This document shows positions 39,679 through 47,327 of a stretch of 64,000 nucleotides of DNA, one piece after another; position 1 is the first letter of the stretch, and every line of letters starts with the position of its first letter. Both the position numbers and the translations under genes were made by a program. The notes under the pieces were generated by a model, which saw only the letters and a list, made by a program, of their open reading frames with translations, searched no databases and was not told the origin of the DNA. The stretch is from Thalassotalea ponticola (GTDB taxonomy: Bacteria; Pseudomonadota; Gammaproteobacteria; Enterobacterales; Alteromonadaceae), in assembly GCF_041379045.1 (NCBI RefSeq), contig NZ_CP166871.1, positions 496,001-560,000 of the forward strand, written 5' to 3'.

Positions 39679-40074
39679 TTGGTTAAGTACAAGTATTCAT
39701 CTGAAAAGATTTTTGAGGTTTTAAGTGAACTCGAAGAAGCGGGGGGAGGAAATTCTGAGTTTTATAGAAAACACAACGTGAATAGCACTACGGTCTATGA
39801 ATGGCGTAAAAAGTTTGCTCAGTTAAGTGTTGAAAGCATTAAACACTTGCGCCGTGTAGAAGCTGAAAATATTAAGCTGCTCAATGAGTGCGAAAAGTTG
39901 ATCAGTCAAAGAAATGCTGCTGTAGAGTTTATTAAAAATCAATATCCATCGGACAAAGAACGCTGCGCTTTTGCTAGTGAGTTAGTTAAGAAGGGCATTA
40001 TAGGGCCAACGGATGTCTGCGACTTATTTACCATAAAATTGAATGGTTTTCGTTATGAGCCTAAAAAGCGATAA
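39679..40074 (+). CDS. IS3 OrfA-like helix-turn-helix protein without a DDE domain
   Basis: The 131-residue product starts KYKYSSEKIFEVLSELEEAG and contains an IS3/IS911 OrfA-type HTH (FYRKHNVNSTTVYEWRKKFA) and a leucine-zipper-like coil (about 55-85). It continues into a second HTH-like segment (CAFASELVKKGIIGPTDVC) that resembles the beginning of IS3 OrfB. It then stops, with no integrase core, so it is either an IS remnant or a domesticated DNA-binding protein. It is divergent from tnsA, where a transposon regulator would sit. The start is a TTG behind TTGGGGG; an in-frame TTG at 39661 would add six residues. Confidence 0.7.
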   Translation: MVKYKYSSEKIFEVLSELEEAGGGNSEFYRKHNVNSTTVYEWRKKFAQLSVESIKHLRRVEAENIKLLNECEKLISQRNAAVEFIKNQYPSDKERCAFASELVKKGIIGPTDVCDLFTIKLNGFRYEPKKR

Positions 40075-40686
40075 CACTGAGTTTTGACGTTGACTGTCTA
40101 AAGAAGGTTTATTCACATAGTTTTGCATCAAAACATCTTGTGAACATTTTTATTGGAATTACGATAACTATTTTGAGCATTAAAATGAATTGGACATTAA
40201 ATTGATGGTATAGAGAAGACTTAATGCAACATAACGTGATATAGCCTAAATAACGCTTATATGTAGTAGCTCATATCTAATCTGACACTTGTCATTGACA
40301 GGGTTTAGGCTTAATCTGACAGACTGCAATGTCGATAAACGGACGGTCACAGTCATTTACTGCAATAGGCTCAAATCTGAATAGCTGACGTTGAGCGGGT
40401 ACTGCTGAGCTAGGTCATTTATGCCCCAAAACGAGTTAGCGCTAATACTCCATTTTAGGCTGAAGACTATCAAAAACAATTAAACTGATCCTGTTGTTCA
40501 AAGTAAGATTTTTGAAGAAACAAGCTCAACGAGTGTATTGCAGAATAACTACTTTTTGAACTGTTATTTAACAGGATGGAATGAATTAATAATTAGTGTT
40601 GTGACATCAATGACATAGTGTTTTTTATTCGTTATATTTATCTCAATAAAAAATATATGACAAAAAAGATTATAAAGGGAATTTGT
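40075..40686. other. Non-coding cargo region with AATCTGACA words
   Basis: About 610 bases without a convincing gene. AATCTGACA occurs twice and AATCTGAAT once within roughly 100 bases (about 40280-40385); the TAATCTGA core also occurs in the left transposon end. Near 40428 the words GTTAGC and GCTAATACTCC resemble the tail of the attC-like site at 44111. These suggest leftovers of older insertions or a lost cassette. Confidence 0.5.
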
Positions 40687-42243
40687 ATGAAAACTATTTT
40701 ACCATTAACCATAGGGATCAGCATTCTATTAATAGGTTGTAATTCCACACTAATTTATCGAAAAGTTTCTGAATCAGAAATACCTGAATATAAATCCAAA
40801 TTATCCTTAAATGAATTAATACAATACAAATCGAATTGGAAGCAGCCTGAGAATAAGAGCGAGCCTTGTGAAATGTTGATGGAAAGGTATGCACCTGTAT
40901 CAGTTGAGAGCCAGTCCTACTCAATCACTTGGGATGGTGAATGCGAGGGAGGCAAAGCATCAGGGCTTGGTAAAGTGGTCGCAAATCTAGGTGCTGTAGA
41001 GAGCTATGAAATAGGCTATGTAAAAGGTGGTATATCTGAACAATATTACTATAGCGGAGTAAAGGGAGCGAATATTGTCAAATATGGCCTCTACATAAGA
41101 GAAGGTAATAATTCTGTAAAAACACTAGATAATTATGCTGTTACTAAAAGTGATGGCGAGATAGATTATGTGTACCTATCAGTTGAAACTGATAAGACTA
41201 CAGGGATAGCACTAGGCTCAAATTATAGAAAATATAATGATGGAACGGCAACGCAAATAGGATATTTTGGCAATGGTTATTTCTTCGGAAATAGACAAAA
41301 TTTCGATACCAACTCGACTAACACGGCAAATCTATGGGGCTTCTTTAATACAAACACTGATAAGCCAGATAATTATGTTGTCCTTAAGAACAATCAAGGA
41401 ACTTGGCATCAGCTTTTTGAATATGGCTCAGCGAAAGAAACTGTTCAGTTACCAGAGAAGTATTTAAATACTTTAATGAGAGTAACAGAGGAAGGTGCTC
41501 AAGCTACTAATAAAGTTAGACAAAGTGGTCAGTATGCTTTAGCAATGAAAAAGAAATATGATGCGCAAACAGTGGCACCTACTAAAAATATACCAGATGA
41601 GCCTCAACCTGAGACTTCTAAAGGAATTGCAACTGGCACAGGTTTCTTTATTTCTAATGATGGTTATGTGCTTACCAATAGTCACGTAATAGAAGGTTCA
41701 TCAAACATTTCAATTATTCTAAATGGTAAATCTGTATCGGCTACTTTAGTTGATCATGACCCGAGCAATGATATCGCTTTGCTCAAAGTAGAGGAGGCGG
41801 TTGAAGGTTTGCCTATTGAGCTTAAGACGAAAACGAAGCAAGGGACTGAAATTGCTGTATTAGGCTATCCAAATATAGGGTTACAAGGTAACGAACAAAA
41901 AGCGACATTCGGCTATATTAATGCTAATTCAGGTATCCAAGGCGATACACGTTATTTTCAAATCAGTTCGCCTATCCAGCCCGGAAACTCTGGTAGCCCA
42001 ATGGTAACTAATCAAGGCGTAGTCATTGGCATTGCTTCTGCATCGTTAAATCAATCAGCAGCTATTAGAGCTACGGGAACATTGGCACAAAATGTAAATT
42101 ATGCCGTTAAAATAGCTTATGCACTGCCAATGCTGATAAATCATGGTGTGGACTTTATTGAACCAGCTAAGCAAAAATCCTTGGAAAAAACAGAGCTGAT
42201 AGAAAGTATCTCTAATAGTGTCGTGCTTGTAATTGCTGAATAA
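40687..42243 (+). CDS. Lipoprotein with trypsin-like (S1C/HtrA-type) protease domain
   Basis: The 518-residue protein begins MKTILPLTIGISILLIGC, a lipoprotein signal with the lipid-acceptor Cys18, so it is membrane-anchored outside the cytoplasm. The start at 40687 has AAAGGGA upstream; an open frame 69 bases longer would bury the signal. The N-terminal half includes a MORN-like stretch (ITWDGECEGGKASGLGKV). The C-terminal 180 residues are a chymotrypsin fold with the triad His333 (VLTNSHVI), Asp362 (NDIALLKV) and Ser435 (PGNSGSPM). No PDZ domain follows, unlike DegP. Substrate unknown; it may be a defence or envelope-stress factor carried as cargo. Confidence 0.85.
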   Translation: MKTILPLTIGISILLIGCNSTLIYRKVSESEIPEYKSKLSLNELIQYKSNWKQPENKSEPCEMLMERYAPVSVESQSYSITWDGECEGGKASGLGKVVANLGAVESYEIGYVKGGISEQYYYSGVKGANIVKYGLYIREGNNSVKTLDNYAVTKSDGEIDYVYLSVETDKTTGIALGSNYRKYNDGTATQIGYFGNGYFFGNRQNFDTNSTNTANLWGFFNTNTDKPDNYVVLKNNQGTWHQLFEYGSAKETVQLPEKYLNTLMRVTEEGAQATNKVRQSGQYALAMKKKYDAQTVAPTKNIPDEPQPETSKGIATGTGFFISNDGYVLTNSHVIEGSSNISIILNGKSVSATLVDHDPSNDIALLKVEEAVEGLPIELKTKTKQGTEIAVLGYPNIGLQGNEQKATFGYINANSGIQGDTRYFQISSPIQPGNSGSPMVTNQGVVIGIASASLNQSAAIRATGTLAQNVNYAVKIAYALPMLINHGVDFIEPAKQKSLEKTELIESISNSVVLVIAE

Positions 42244-42264
42244 ATGCCAGAGGAAAGCTGAATA

Positions 42265-42711
42265 ATGGATTTTTTTTCCGGTGTTAGTGTTATTGCTGCT
42301 GTGCTTTCCGCTGTCTCAGCTTTCTTTGCATGGAGAGTTACTAATAAAGCTTATAGATTTAATAAGAGTCTTGTTTTACATAAATCTGAACTAGAAATGA
42401 TAGATAGCCTGATCGAAAGCTTGATAAAACTTAAATCTGTCAGACAATTGAATCCTTTGGAAATGCCTGATGATGATTTCTTAAATACTGAAAAGCTCTT
42501 AGATGATATTAAGGTGAAAATTGATTCTATTTGTAATTCAAATAAAGAGGTCGAAACAGCCGTTAAAAGCTGGTCAAATAAACCAGAGGGGAGGATACTG
42601 ACTCTGATTAAGTCTAAAAATTCTTGGGAAGAAATTAAAGAGTCTGACCCTGATTTTTTAGATGGAATAATTGATTACTTTAAAATAATTAAAAAGGATT
42701 TGCTTAAGTAG
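42265..42711 (+). CDS. Small membrane-anchored protein of unknown function
   Basis: The 148-residue protein has one N-terminal hydrophobic helix (about 5-25) and a charged, helical cytoplasmic body with many Lys, Asp and Glu residues. I do not recognise a family. The start codon has GAGGAAAG in front and lies 21 bases after the lipoprotein protease stop, so the two are probably co-transcribed and may form a functional pair across the inner membrane. Confidence 0.75.
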   Translation: MDFFSGVSVIAAVLSAVSAFFAWRVTNKAYRFNKSLVLHKSELEMIDSLIESLIKLKSVRQLNPLEMPDDDFLNTEKLLDDIKVKIDSICNSNKEVETAVKSWSNKPEGRILTLIKSKNSWEEIKESDPDFLDGIIDYFKIIKKDLLK

Positions 42712-42930
42712 AAATGTTGATTTCAGATAACTCTACCCATATGAATTAGTCCATACAAGTCAGGGTTAATTTCTATGTATATAACGTGCGTAGTTCTAAC
42801 ACTTTCAGACCTCAGTTGTGAGATGCCTCTAAATTGTTTTTATCCAAAAATGTCTAGGTTAGTCAGGTCGATTCACATCTAGCAATAAGTTACTAAGTTT
42901 GATACTAGCGTGTAAATTAAAAAAGTGAGT

Positions 42931-42955
42931 AATAGCGCTAGAAAAACGCGCTATT
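42931..42955. other. Hairpin before the AlbA_2 gene
   Basis: A perfect 8-bp stem (AATAGCGC / GCGCTATT) with a 9-base loop and a short T run. It may terminate the preceding two-gene unit. The rest of 42712-42992 shows nothing further. Confidence 0.5.
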
Positions 42956-42992
42956 TTGCCCTATTAAATTGTTATGAAAAGTGGAGGGTTAA

Positions 42993-44114
42993 GTGTTAAA
43001 TCGTAATAAATTACTCCAGTTGTCATTATCTGAAATACCTTCAGAAACAGAGTACCTTGATTATAAACAACAAATTGATATTACCTCTGAATCTGGGCGA
43101 GCTAAATTAATTCGCTTAATTTGTGCAATGAATAATAGTAATCCCAATGCCCATTCATTTATTTTTGTTGGTATTGGCGATGATAAAACCATCATAGGAG
43201 TCCCCTTTTTAGATGATGCTAAATTTCAAAACGCAGTTAAAGGATTCATAAGTAATTGCCCCAAATTGTCATATGAAAATATAAATTTCAATGACACTGC
43301 TCCAGAAAAATTTATTGGTATTATTACGATATATCCTAGCGAAAACATAAGCTATGTAGCTAAGAATATTTGGAAGCTAAAAGAAGGAGATAAATTCATC
43401 CGTCGGGGTAGTACAACAGAGAAGTATGATGGGGATAATGAGCATTTGCATAAGAATATTCGAGTTAAGCAAAATCAATTCGAATCAAATCAACTAACTC
43501 AAAAAGCAACAGTTTCATTAGGTTCAACTTTAGATGCAGTCATATCTTTCTATAATGACACCGATAAAGAGTACAACCCTCGGCATTACGTCTTTAATGA
43601 TCAATGTGTTGTAGGTATTTCTACTTGGTATGAAGAAAACTCTGACTATCATTCAGAGGTGACAGTTTCCATTTTGAATGATCAAGTTACTTATTTTTGG
43701 TCAGCTTTGGATACTGTTAAAATCGAATGCTTAGAACAGCATATTTTAATTGAAGAGCAAGCTTTAGTATTCTGGCAAGGTGAACGAATATATTTTCCAT
43801 TTAAATTAACTAAACTAGATTTTTCAAAATTAGGTAGTTACAGCGTTCAAAAAAAATTACTACTTTCCATGCCTCATTTAACTACCGAAGAAATAGCTGA
43901 TTTTATTAATAGCATCCCTGGTAAGTTAAAGCGTGAAAAGGAGTACATTGAAATACTTCCATACGAACTATTATTAGCCGCTCTCAATGGTTCTCAAAAA
44001 GCAGTAAGTTTATTGCTTAATAAAAATAATGGTAATATAGATGGTGCATTAGCCGAATCATATAGCGAAGCAATACTCATATACAATGAGCTAAAGGATA
44101 GCGTACTGTTTTAA
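42993..44114 (+). CDS. AlbA_2 (Schlafen-type) domain protein
   Basis: The 373-residue protein has an N-terminal AlbA_2 domain (about 12-150): SETEYLDYKQQ at the start, a hydrophobic strand with SFIFVGIGDDKTIIGVP, then IGIITIYPS and the closing GDKFIRRGSTTEKYD. The C-terminal 220 residues are unassigned and lack the ATPase or winged-helix region common in longer AlbA_2 proteins. Related proteins occur in phage-defence islands; a role here is inference. The start is a GTG behind GGAGGG. An attC-like sequence begins at the stop codon, so it may have arrived as an integron cassette. Confidence 0.82.
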   Translation: MLNRNKLLQLSLSEIPSETEYLDYKQQIDITSESGRAKLIRLICAMNNSNPNAHSFIFVGIGDDKTIIGVPFLDDAKFQNAVKGFISNCPKLSYENINFNDTAPEKFIGIITIYPSENISYVAKNIWKLKEGDKFIRRGSTTEKYDGDNEHLHKNIRVKQNQFESNQLTQKATVSLGSTLDAVISFYNDTDKEYNPRHYVFNDQCVVGISTWYEENSDYHSEVTVSILNDQVTYFWSALDTVKIECLEQHILIEEQALVFWQGERIYFPFKLTKLDFSKLGSYSVQKKLLLSMPHLTTEEIADFINSIPGKLKREKEYIEILPYELLLAALNGSQKAVSLLLNKNNGNIDGALAESYSEAILIYNELKDSVLF

Positions 44115-44207
44115 TAATAAGTTGCTTAAACGGACAAAAAATAGCTGGCTTTTGCTCGTTCCTCGCTAATTTTAGACTACAATTATTTGTCGCTTGACGT
44201 GGCGTTA
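44111..44207 (+). repeat. Integron attC-like site, degenerate
   Basis: Outer arms TAATAAGTTGCTTAAACGG and CGCTTGACGTGGCGTTA pair imperfectly, then ACAAA(A) / (A)TTTGT pairs inward, and the centre has TGGCTTTTGCTCGTTCCTCG. This layout matches attC sites of Vibrio and Shewanella cassettes as I remember them. The outermost boxes are degenerate, so it is probably no longer efficient. No integrase gene is in the window. Confidence 0.65.
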
Positions 44208-44363
44208 ATACTCCAAAGCTACCGTATATTAGAAATAGCTAACGGGCCGAGTCTGGCACAACAGAGACGTTTAAAGTAAGAATTTTCCACCGAAGGAGTT
44301 GCCGCACAATGAAACTGATGGGATAACTCCTGATGCTCACACTATATAAAGTCTGAATAACCT

Positions 44364-44537
44364 TTATGCTCTTATCTCCGACTTGATCCGCTTGTTGATT
44401 TCAGAGCGATGCACGCTGACCGCTTCTGGTGCGTCGATTCCGATTTTCACCTGTTCCCCCTGGATTAAAATAATTTTGCAGGCTATGTTGTTGCCTATAT
44501 GGATAGTTTGTCCAATTTTTCGGATGAGAATAAGCAT
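44364..44537 (-). CDS. csrA: CsrA/RsmA family RNA-binding regulator, transposon-borne paralogue
   Basis: CsrA dimers bind GGA motifs in mRNA leaders and control translation. The 57-residue product begins MLILIRKIGQTIHIGN and contains the conserved IGIDAPEAVSVHRSEI segment with the RNA-contacting Arg near residue 44. The start is the ATG at 44537 behind AAAAGGA; the open frame extending 59 codons upstream is unrelated sequence. It lies 460 bases inside the right transposon end, on the opposite strand to the neighbouring AlbA_2 gene. A second, chromosomal csrA presumably exists outside the window, so this copy may tune element or host functions. Confidence 0.9.
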   Translation of the reverse strand: MLILIRKIGQTIHIGNNIACKIILIQGEQVKIGIDAPEAVSVHRSEINKRIKSEIRA

Positions 44538-44939
44538 GGTAAATCCTTTTAATTGAAATGATGGAAGAAAAGCAAGGTAACCGTGTCGAGAGCATGTCCT
44601 TGCCCATTCAATTAGAGTGTAGTTCAGTGTTTGACTTGTGACAAAGCCACATGACTTGCATATCGCTGACTTGGTTAATGCCTCATTAGCTAGCTTTGAT
44701 GAGATGAACGCCAACGTCTAATGAACAATTCCAGTCTATTTGCAATTCACTTCGTAAATACCTTTTATGGCGCAGTAAACTTCAAGCGCTCAAGGCAAGG
44801 TTCGGGAGTTGATTTGGCCGTTTAAGGCTTGAAGATAAATGCGGGTTTCGTGGTCAATTTAGTGCGGAATGTACAATTATCTCTAATAGAGCCGCTATTT
44901 TAGAGAACGAAGAAGATCTAACTTAGTTTTCATTTATAC
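44538..44939. other. Non-coding region between csrA and the right end
   Basis: About 400 bases without a gene. Two inverted repeats are present: CTTCAAGC (44780-44787) / GCTTGAAG (44827-44834), and TCTCTAA (44880-44886) / TTAGAGA (44900-44906). The remaining bases show nothing I can name. Confidence 0.5.
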
Positions 44940-44999
44940 GTGTACTTAATCTCAAAATCTCAGGTAGCCACGAATTCTCAACTTAAGTGGCGATGATCA
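44940..44999 (-). repeat. Right end: terminal inverted repeat and TnsB-site-like repeats
   Basis: Read inward on the minus strand it starts TGATCATCGCCACTTAA, then G, then TTGAGAAT, matching the left end except at base 18. A second pair of TGAGATTTTGAGATTAAG words follows at 44946-44963. ATCA at 45000-45003 repeats the bases flanking the left end. Confidence 0.9.
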
Positions 45000-45040
45000 A
45001 TCAAAACAAGCACAACAATTGGTCAACGAGCCAGTTCTGA

Positions 45041-45057
45041 TGCACTTATTTGGTGCG
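45041..45057. promoter_or_regulatory. NtrC-binding site upstream of glnK
   Basis: TGCACTTATTTGGTGCG matches the NtrC enhancer consensus TGCAC-N5-TGGTGCA except at the last base. It lies about 80 bases before the sigma-54 promoter and 42 bases outside the transposon. Confidence 0.8.
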
Positions 45058-45120
45058 CGAGTTTCCTTTGAATATCACCAGCTCATATTAAGCTATTGTT
45101 TTTTATTGTTTTTGTTCTTG

Positions 45121-45136
45121 TGGTACGCAAATTGAA
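45121..45136 (+). promoter_or_regulatory. Sigma-54 promoter of glnK-amtB
   Basis: TGGTACGCAAATTGAA fits TGGCACG-N4-TTGCW with one change in each conserved block and the correct GG to G spacing. It lies 33 bases before the glnK start. With the NtrC site it indicates induction under nitrogen limitation. Confidence 0.8.
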
Positions 45137-45144
45137 AGCAATAG

Positions 45145-45507
<363 letters not shown>

Positions 45508-45516
45508 CAGGGGGAA

Positions 45517-46764
45517 ATGATGGAAGAGTTAACGACTTTATCAGGTACGGTTGCAGAGCTTCGCTTTGCTCTTGATACCTTTTACTTTTTGCTTTCGGGC
45601 GTCTTAGTTATGTGGATGGCTGCGGGTTTTGCCATGCTTGAAGCAGGTATGGTGCGCTCAAAGAACACCACCGAAATTTTAACAAAGAATATATCACTAT
45701 ATTCAATAGCTTGCGTTATGTTCCTACTGGTTGGCTATAACATTATGTACGTTGATAATGCCGAAGGGGGAATGTTACCGTCTGTGGCGACGTTAATTGG
45801 TAGCCAGGCAGCAGATGCAGACCATTCACTCGAGTCTGACTTCTTCTTCCAAGTGGTATTCGTTGCAACGGCAATGTCTATCGTATCAGGGGCCGTTGCA
45901 GAGCGAATGAAACTGTGGGCGTTTTTAGTCTTTACCGTAATACTGACTGGTTTTATCTATCCCGTTGAAGGCTACTGGACATGGGGCGGTGGATTTTTAT
46001 CTGAAGCGGGCTTTAGCGACTTTGCCGGCTCAGGTATTGTTCATATGGCCGGTGCAGCTGCAGCCTTAGCGGGGGTTATTTTACTCGGTGCTCGTAAAGG
46101 CAAATACGGTAAAAATGGCGAAATATTCCCAATCCCAGGTTCAAATATGCCGCTGGCAACGCTTGGTACGTTCATTTTATGGATGGGTTGGTTTGGCTTT
46201 AACGGCGGTTCACAATTACTTGTTTCGGATGCTGAAAATGCCACAGCGGTTGGTCAGATTTTTGTCAATACCAATGCTGCTGCCGCTGCGGGTGCTATTG
46301 CCGCTTTATTGTTGAACAAAGTGATTTGGGGCAAGGCCGACTTAACCATGATTTTAAATGGCGCATTAGCTGGTTTAGTAACCATAACTGCTGATCCTTT
46401 ATCACCATCACCATTGTTTGCCAGCTTACTTGGCGCACTAGGTGGCATGTTAGTGGTTATCTCAATTACCTCATTAGACAAGCTGAAAATTGACGATCCA
46501 GTTGGTGCTATTTCGGTTCACGGTGTGGTTGGCTTCTTCGCTCTTATGGTCGTGCCGTTTAGTAACTCAGAGGCAACCTTTGGCGCGCAACTATACGGTG
46601 CATTCGTTATATTTGCTTGGGTATTTGCTGCCAGCTTCGCCGTTTGGTTTGTGTTGAAGAAAACCATGGGTATCCGAGTGAGTGACGAAGAAGAATACAA
46701 CGGTGTCGATAAATCTGATTGTGGTATTGAAGCGTACCCTGAGTTTGTTTCACTGAAAAGTTAA
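45517..46764 (+). CDS. amtB: Ammonium transporter AmtB
   Basis: AmtB is a trimeric channel-like ammonium transporter in the inner membrane. About eleven membrane helices are visible in 415 residues, with family segments WMAAGFAMLEAGMVRSKNT, the first pore His in SGIVHMAGAAAALAG, GWFGFNGGS, and the second pore His in GAISVHGVVGFFA. There is no signal peptide resembling that of E. coli AmtB; the first helix directly follows a short acidic N-terminus. Two adjacent ATGs (45517 and 45520) are possible starts behind GGGGGAA. It forms an operon with glnK. Confidence 0.96.
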   Translation: MMEELTTLSGTVAELRFALDTFYFLLSGVLVMWMAAGFAMLEAGMVRSKNTTEILTKNISLYSIACVMFLLVGYNIMYVDNAEGGMLPSVATLIGSQAADADHSLESDFFFQVVFVATAMSIVSGAVAERMKLWAFLVFTVILTGFIYPVEGYWTWGGGFLSEAGFSDFAGSGIVHMAGAAAALAGVILLGARKGKYGKNGEIFPIPGSNMPLATLGTFILWMGWFGFNGGSQLLVSDAENATAVGQIFVNTNAAAAAGAIAALLLNKVIWGKADLTMILNGALAGLVTITADPLSPSPLFASLLGALGGMLVVISITSLDKLKIDDPVGAISVHGVVGFFALMVVPFSNSEATFGAQLYGAFVIFAWVFAASFAVWFVLKKTMGIRVSDEEEYNGVDKSDCGIEAYPEFVSLKS

Positions 46765-46804
46765 GGCGCCAAAAACGCAATGTAATGGCGCACATATAAC
46801 TGAT

Positions 46805-46834
46805 AAGGGCTGGATTTATCTAGCCTTTTTTTTA
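46805..46834 (+). terminator. Intrinsic terminator after amtB
   Basis: The stem AAGGGCT / AGCCTT (one bulge) is followed by T7, 40 bases past the amtB stop. Confidence 0.8.
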
Positions 46835-47007
46835 CCGATAGATTTGGTCAACTAAATTGCCTTGGCGTCTTGCGCCAAGGGCAAATAGCCGCTGTTATTT
46901 ATTGCCACTTAGTTATGCCAATGCTATGTTAATTTTAATGTTAAGTGAGCAATCAATGCGCGTTATGTCATAACCGTGAGTGTTTGTGGATAAGTAGAGG
47001 TGGTAGA

Positions 47008-47304
47008 ATGAAAACAGTTGTATCTCTTTGGGCTGTCGGAGTGACAGCGTGTGTTATGCTCGGTTGTGCGTCGTCAGACAATTACGGCTGTGAAGACATT
47101 GTTTTTAATGAAGAGCAACGTCAATATTGTGCTCATTTACAGCAACAAATCAAAGACGCTGACGGCCAACCAATAATTCGTACAGAGCTCGAACGCCGAT
47201 ATGAACAAGATTGTGTTGATATTCGTTACTTTCGCGACGATAAACGCGATGAGCGCTGTTTAACCGAGCAAGTAAAGCAAGAGTTAAAAACCAAACAAGA
47301 ATAA
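47008..47304 (+). CDS. Small Cys-containing lipoprotein, unknown function
   Basis: The 98-residue product begins MKTVVSLWAVGVTACVMLGC, a lipoprotein signal with acceptor Cys20. The mature part is about 79 residues, highly charged, with further Cys residues in YGCEDI, QYCAHL, QDCVDI and ERCLTE that could form disulfides. I do not recognise a family. An open frame 63 bases longer exists, but the signal peptide and AGAGG before 47008 support this start. A thioredoxin-like gene follows after 23 bases, probably in the same operon. Confidence 0.8.
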   Translation: MKTVVSLWAVGVTACVMLGCASSDNYGCEDIVFNEEQRQYCAHLQQQIKDADGQPIIRTELERRYEQDCVDIRYFRDDKRDERCLTEQVKQELKTKQE

Positions 47305-47327
47305 CGATGCGTGTATAAGGAGCTTAT

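Larger units (their letters stand above)
31363..44999. mobile_element. Tn7-like transposon (TnsABC + TniQ), about 13.6 kb
   Basis: The element is bounded by terminal inverted repeats starting TGATCATCGCCACTTAA at both ends. Inside are tnsA, tnsB, tnsC and tniQ as one minus-strand operon, plus cargo on both sides: an unknown-protein/polymerase pair with a hairpin array on the left, and an HTH protein, a lipoprotein protease, a small membrane protein, an AlbA_2 protein and csrA on the right. Base composition is visibly more AT-rich than the flanking core genes. There are no cas genes, no CRISPR array and no tnsE. A 4-base direct repeat, ATCA, flanks the ends; Tn7 relatives usually make 5. All core genes look intact, so it may be active. 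Confidence 0.95.

Noticed and set aside
44319-44342. Five-codon frame MKLMG behind AAGGAG near 44295-44326
   Set aside because: It is too short to support as a gene; it may only be part of the GGAGTT/AACTCC inverted repeat.
44538-44714. N-terminal extension of csrA (59 extra codons)
   Set aside because: The extension is unrelated to CsrA; the ATG at 44537 has its own ribosome-binding site.
31363-44999. CRISPR-associated transposon (type I-F3 or V-K)
   Set aside because: No cas genes and no repeat-spacer array were found anywhere in the element; TniQ is the only targeting protein.
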